7,476 nt of DNA from NCBI GenBank assembly GCA_023437345.1, contig JAEZGC010000020.1:1-7476 (forward strand), given 5' to 3'. Shown one piece after another: positions 4,822-7,476 of the stretch; the stretch's first letter is position 1, and each line of letters begins with the position of its first letter. This DNA comes from Actinomycetes bacterium. Its GTDB lineage: Bacteria; Actinomycetota; Actinomycetes; Propionibacteriales; Propionibacteriaceae. A program made the position numbers and the translations under genes. The notes under the pieces were generated by a model. It made no database searches. It was not told the DNA's origin and saw only the letters and a list, made by a program, of their open reading frames with translations.

Positions 4822-5694
4822 GTGGCCGCCGCCTACCTTGCGCTGGCCAAGCCGCGGATCATCGAACTGCTGCTGGTGACCACGGTCCCGGCGATGTTCC
4901 TGGCGGTCGGGGGCTTCCCGCCGCTCGGCCTTACCGTCGCGACCCTGGTCGGCGGCACGCTCGCCGCCGGCAGCGCCAATGTGTTCAACTCCGTGCTGGA
5001 CGCCGACATCGACGCTGCGATGCGCCGCACCCGGCGTCGTCCGATGGCCCGTGACCTGGTCACCCGTCCGCGGGCCTACGGCTTCGGCGTGGTGCTGGGG
5101 GTGGCCTCCGTCCTGATCCTCGGTCTGGGCGCCAACTGGCTCTCGGCGGGCTTGGCGCTGCTCGCCAACCTGTACTACGTCTTCGTCTACACCCTGGCGC
5201 TGAAGCGCCGCACCGCCCAGAACATAGTCTGGGGCGGGATCGCCGGATGCTTCCCGCCCCTGATCGGGTGGACCGCCGTGACCGGCTCGATAGCCTGGCC
5301 GCCGCTGGTGCTGTTCGCCATCGTGTTCGCCTGGACGCCACCGCACACCTGGGCGCTGGCGCTGCGGTACAAGGAGGACTACACAGCCGCACACGTGCCG
5401 ATGCTGCCCGTCGTGATGCCGCCGGTCGGCGTGGCGATCCGGATCCTGGCCTACACCGCGCTCACCGTGGCGGTCAGCCTGCTGCTGTGGCCGGTGGCCG
5501 GCACCGGCTGGCTCTACCCGGTGGTCGCCGCGGTCTGCGGTGGGGTGATGATCGGCGAGTCGATAGCGCTGCTGCGGCGGGCGCAGGCCGGCCTGGTTGA
5601 CGCCCAGCTGAAGCCGATGCGGCTGTTCCACCTGTCCAACAGCTACCTGGCCCTGGTCTTCATCGCCGCGGCTGTCGACCCGCTGGTCTTCTAG
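4822..5694 (+). CDS. ctaB: Protoheme IX farnesyltransferase (heme O synthase)
   Basis: This integral membrane prenyltransferase adds a farnesyl group to protoheme IX to make heme O, the precursor of heme A for cytochrome oxidases. Numbered from GTG 4822 (290 aa), it carries AYLALAKPRIIELLLVTTVP (4-23) and the first aspartate-rich motif NxxxDxxxD (N56, D60, D64) followed by MRRTRRRP (67-74). WTPPHTWALAL starts at 171, and the second motif DYTAAHVPML is at 186-195. Several further hydrophobic segments run to the C-terminus. No ATG, GTG or TTG occurs in frame upstream for several hundred bases, so 4822 is the only canonical start. It has no ribosome binding site and leaves only 4 residues before the conserved YLALxKPRIIE, where relatives usually have 20-30. 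An ATT at 4750, 7 nt after AAGGGA, would give 314 aa. It faces away from zwf and ends tail-to-tail with the EI24 pseudogene. The symbol cyoE is also used. Confidence 0.93.
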   Translation: MAAAYLALAKPRIIELLLVTTVPAMFLAVGGFPPLGLTVATLVGGTLAAGSANVFNSVLDADIDAAMRRTRRRPMARDLVTRPRAYGFGVVLGVASVLILGLGANWLSAGLALLANLYYVFVYTLALKRRTAQNIVWGGIAGCFPPLIGWTAVTGSIAWPPLVLFAIVFAWTPPHTWALALRYKEDYTAAHVPMLPVVMPPVGVAIRILAYTALTVAVSLLLWPVAGTGWLYPVVAAVCGGVMIGESIALLRRAQAGLVDAQLKPMRLFHLSNSYLALVFIAAAVDPLVF

Positions 5695-5707
5695 GCGGAG
5701 GACGGGG

Positions 5708-5727
5708 GTTCGCCGGCTCCGGCGAGC
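5708..5727. terminator. Strong stem-loop just past the ctaB stop
   Basis: TCGCCGG (5710-5716) and CCGGCGA (5719-5725) are perfect arms around CT. They are extended by a T-G wobble and a G-C pair to about nine pairs (5708-5727). It begins 13 nt after the ctaB stop and lies inside the 3' part of the EI24 pseudogene. It could end ctaB transcription, but there is no T run and it may simply reflect the coding sequence of the other strand. Confidence 0.35.
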
Positions 5728-5810
5728 AGGACCCGCGCCAGCCGGCTCGCCCCGGCCGTGGCCGCCGGCATCACGAGGACTGCGCCCAGCGGCCCGGTAC
5801 GCTCCGGCCG

Positions 5811-5826
5811 CGAGCGTGATCGCTCG
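5811..5826. repeat. Perfect hairpin beside the EI24 deletion junction
   Basis: CGAGCG (5811-5816), TGAT, CGCTCG (5821-5826) form a perfect 6-bp inverted repeat within about 10-20 bp of the inferred junction at 5790-5805. Inverted repeats can promote deletion or block read-through in sequencing, so it may be connected with the missing segment. Confidence 0.4.
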
Positions 5827-6101
5827 GTAGCTCACCAGCAGGATCATCGCGAGCGCGAGGACGATCGCCAGCGACAGCAGGAGGCGCAGCGAGGCGGCGG
5901 CCCACTGCGGCCAGCCGTCGGCGAAGCCGGTCCAGCCCGGAACGAGCCCGATCAGCCAGGTCGCCAGCCCCGCCAGGAGGGCCAGCATCACGACGAACAC
6001 GATGAGTGCGGGCACCAGCGCCAGCGCCATCAGGCGGGGCCGGCGGCGCCACAGTCCGAACCCCGCCAGGAGGTGGCCCGCGCCCCGCACCAGCTCGGCG
6101 A

Positions 6102-6851
6102 TCATCGGGCCGCGCCTTCGACGTCCAGGCCGCCGGCCCGGCAGGCGCGGGCGACCAGGTCGGGCCGGCGCAGCGGCAGGTCGTGGTGGCACTCGGCGAC
6201 CTGCACCAGCAGGCTGCCGGGGAGGGCTGTGTGGGTGGCTCGGGCGGATTGGCGCATCAGCCGCGGCTCCCGTCCACCGACCATGACGACGGCGCGGCCG
6301 GGGAAGGACGACAAGGCCGGCGGCAGCCGGAATCCGAGGTTCGCCGCCACGGTGGAAACCAGCGTGTCCCGCCCCAGCGCGGCGCTGCCGCTGACGTACT
6401 CGTCAACCAGGTCGGCAGGGATGCCGAGCTGGCCTGCCTGCAGCCTGGCGAACCGGGGCCTACCGGCCAGCGGGGCTGCCGCACCGAGCAGCGTCAGGGT
6501 CGGTCCGGCCAGCGGCAGCGGCAGGGTCTGCGCGCTGACCACCACGACCCGCTGGACCAGGTCAGGCCGGGCGGCAGCCAGCGCAATGGCGAGCTGCCCG
6601 CCCAGCGAGAACCCGGCCACCACGGCTCCGGACGGGGCCCGCTCGGCAAGCAGGCCGGCCAGCTCGTCCACCACCTGGGCGTGTCCCGGCCAGGGCCCCC
6701 GGCCGCTGCGGCCGTGGCCGGGCAGGTCCGGCACCAGGGCACGCACCCCGGTGCCGAGGCTGGCCAGCGTCGGACGCCACACCCAGCCCGCGACGCCTCC
6801 GGCGTGCAACAGCAGGAGCGGGGTGCCGGTTCCGGTCTCCTCGACGTGCAT
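6102..6851 (-). CDS. Alpha/beta hydrolase
   Basis: The 249-aa protein has the alpha/beta hydrolase fold order. The oxyanion-hole strand LLLLHAGGVAGWVW is at 12-25, VPDLPGHGRSG at 40-50 and the nucleophile elbow GFSLGG at 80-85 with Ser82. A late glycine-rich strand GGREPRL (192-198) offers Glu195 where an acid residue is expected, and ECHHDLPLRRPDL (220-232) supplies the catalytic His222 or His223. This resembles cytoplasmic esterase/lactonase-like enzymes with small substrates; there is no signal peptide, and the substrate cannot be told. The ATG at 6851 is preceded directly by GGTGG, an unusually close and weak ribosome binding site. It ends by ATGA overlap with the EI24-type gene, which suggests the two were expressed together. 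It is 60 nt downstream of the partial gene at the right edge, with a hairpin between. Confidence 0.88.
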   Translation of the reverse strand: MHVEETGTGTPLLLLHAGGVAGWVWRPTLASLGTGVRALVPDLPGHGRSGRGPWPGHAQVVDELAGLLAERAPSGAVVAGFSLGGQLAIALAAARPDLVQRVVVVSAQTLPLPLAGPTLTLLGAAAPLAGRPRFARLQAGQLGIPADLVDEYVSGSAALGRDTLVSTVAANLGFRLPPALSSFPGRAVVMVGGREPRLMRQSARATHTALPGSLLVQVAECHHDLPLRRPDLVARACRAGGLDVEGAAR

Positions 6852-6882
6852 CCACCGATCATCGCATCGCGACAGGCCGCCG

Positions 6883-6901
6883 CGAGCCGGGACGCGGCTC
6901 G
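6883..6901 (-). terminator. Stem-loop between the partial right-edge gene and the hydrolase
   Basis: CGAGCCG (6883-6889) and CGGCTCG (6895-6901) are perfect 7-bp arms around a 5-nt loop, 10 nt past the stop of the upstream minus-strand gene. There is no T run. It may terminate or attenuate transcription into the hydrolase gene, which would then need its own promoter in the short remaining space. Confidence 0.4.
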
Positions 6902-6911
6902 ACTGGTCCGG

Positions 6912-7475
6912 CTACACCCAGCCGTAACGGGCCGCCACGACCTGGGCTGCGCGGCTGGGGAACTGCGACCAGTCCGGCTCGAGCTGCTCGCGGGCCAGGT
7001 CGAACAGGCCCCTGCCGCAGCTCTCCAGGTCGCTGGCGAGCAGGGCGTCCAGACGCGCCGCGAGCTGTGGCAGCACGTCCTCCAGCCGGCGGAGCGGGTC
7101 GAAAGGGTTCCGCTCGGCAGCCGGGGCGAGTCGCTGCCGAAGCGCCTCGGCCAGGCAGGTGACGGCGTGGTACCGCAGGTGGACGCCGGCCGCGAGCCGT
7201 TCGCCGCGGCGCAGTCTGCCCATCCCGATGTGCAGCTTGACCAGGAACAGGCCCGCCTGGGTCTGGGCGTCCGACGGCTCGTCGGGGGGACTGAAGTCGA
7301 TGTCCCCGCCGTCCAGCACCACCTCACCGGACGGGTCACGCACCAGCCACGGCCGTCCGGCGCCGAACTCGTAGAGGACGCCGTCGTCGTAGAGCGCGAC
7401 CCCGCCGTCGCGGCCCTCCCTTGCGGTCAGCACGAGGTGGTCGGGGAAGGGCAGGAACGGCCAGTCGCGGGCCAC
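6912..7475 (-). CDS. Nucleotidyltransferase-like protein, C-terminal part (5' end may lie outside the window)
   Basis: The frame is open to the window edge; a GTG at 7475-7473 is the first possible start seen, giving 187 aa, but the true start may lie beyond. I do not recognise the family firmly. GRDGGVALYDDGVLYEFG (about 21-38) has the look of the strand carrying the third acidic residue in nucleotidyltransferase-fold proteins. The rest is helical, with KLHIGMGRLRRGERLAAGVH and a NPFDPLRRLEDVLPQLAARL helix, as in the helical C-terminal domain of stand-alone nucleotidyltransferases related to aminoglycoside-modifying enzymes. The diagnostic GSxxxG...SDxD motif would lie upstream and is not visible. 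There is no signal peptide or membrane segment. That it is a real gene is likely from its ordinary amino-acid composition; the function is tentative. Confidence 0.6.
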   Translation of the reverse strand: MARDWPFLPFPDHLVLTAREGRDGGVALYDDGVLYEFGAGRPWLVRDPSGEVVLDGGDIDFSPPDEPSDAQTQAGLFLVKLHIGMGRLRRGERLAAGVHLRYHAVTCLAEALRQRLAPAAERNPFDPLRRLEDVLPQLAARLDALLASDLESCGRGLFDLAREQLEPDWSQFPSRAAQVVAARYGWV

Positions 7476-7476
7476 C

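Larger units (their letters stand above)
5691..6105 (-). pseudogene. EI24-domain membrane protein, internally deleted and frameshifted
   Basis: The ATG at 6105 begins a protein typical of actinobacterial EI24/CysZ-like membrane proteins: LVRGAGHLLAGFGLWRRRPR, then hydrophobic segments at about 25-55 and 70-92, with FADGW at 61-65. Family-like sequence continues to TLAAG (residues 97-101, base 5803). Just after this, relatives have GDPFYERI and about 100 more residues; here they are absent. One frame over, from about 5789, the minus strand reads LGAVLVMPAATAGASRLARVLL and ends at a TAG (5693-5691), which resembles the family's C-terminal MPAAVAGATLLAR motif. I infer that a middle section was lost in a deletion not divisible by three, with the junction at about 5790-5805. 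The original frame has no nearby stop and runs on antisense to ctaB. Its start overlaps the upstream hydrolase stop as ATGA. An assembly deletion is the main alternative. Confidence 0.65.

Noticed and set aside
2605..5694. A plus-strand open frame of about 1,029 codons covering opcA and zwf antisense and continuing into ctaB
   Set aside because: Only the part after about 4750 matches a known family. The upstream part is antisense to strong genes with repetitive R/P/G/S composition, a by-product of codon-position GC bias.
4714..6192. Minus-strand open frame of 492 codons through the EI24 gene and antisense to ctaB
   Set aside because: Only residues from 6105 to about 5803 are family-like; the remainder is antisense to ctaB. 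It is read-through after the deletion, not a fusion protein.

Overview
The window is high-GC DNA from the genome of an actinobacterium (Actinomycetota). The indicators are the zwf-opcA-pgl pentose-phosphate operon with OpcA, an RbpA RNA-polymerase-binding protein, a short actinobacterial-type SecG, an EI24-type membrane protein, and frequent GTG starts and ATGA stop/start overlaps. I cannot place it below phylum/class from this sequence. The first ~187 bases look foreign to the rest. They encode the end of a sigma-54-dependent AAA+ activator, a family that most actinobacteria lack, and they stop at a 36-bp tract made only of G and C.

Layout, left to right: (1) 1-187, truncated sigma-54 activator; 188-223, pure G/C tract. 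(2) 224-617, about 390 bp without a credible gene, holding a diverged 42-bp direct repeat (84-bp period), a 23-bp tandem repeat and small hairpins, and ending in a promoter-like TAGGAT just before secG. (3) 618-1295, secG and rbpA on the plus strand: protein export and the housekeeping transcription machinery. (4) 1363-4581 on the minus strand, zwf > opcA > pgl: the first two reactions of the oxidative pentose phosphate pathway plus the OpcA assembly factor, tightly packed. (5) 4822-5694 (or from about 4750), ctaB/cyoE on the plus strand, divergent from zwf: heme O synthesis for terminal oxidases. (6) 7475-5691 on the minus strand: a partial protein resembling the C-terminal part of a nucleotidyltransferase, an alpha/beta hydrolase, and a coupled EI24-type membrane protein gene that appears to have lost its middle with a frameshift.

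The core (secG, rbpA, pgl, opcA, zwf, ctaB) is a familiar actinobacterial neighbourhood. In many relatives tkt and tal lie between ctaB and zwf, and gap-pgk-tpiA precede secG. Neither set is present here: ctaB directly faces zwf, and the space before secG holds repeats. I found no CRISPR array, tRNA, rRNA or insertion sequence, and nothing I can defend as an undescribed multi-gene system. The observations most worth a second look are the left-edge junction, the repeat family upstream of secG, the missing canonical start of ctaB, and the internally deleted EI24 gene whose stop codon shares a CTAG with the ctaB stop.
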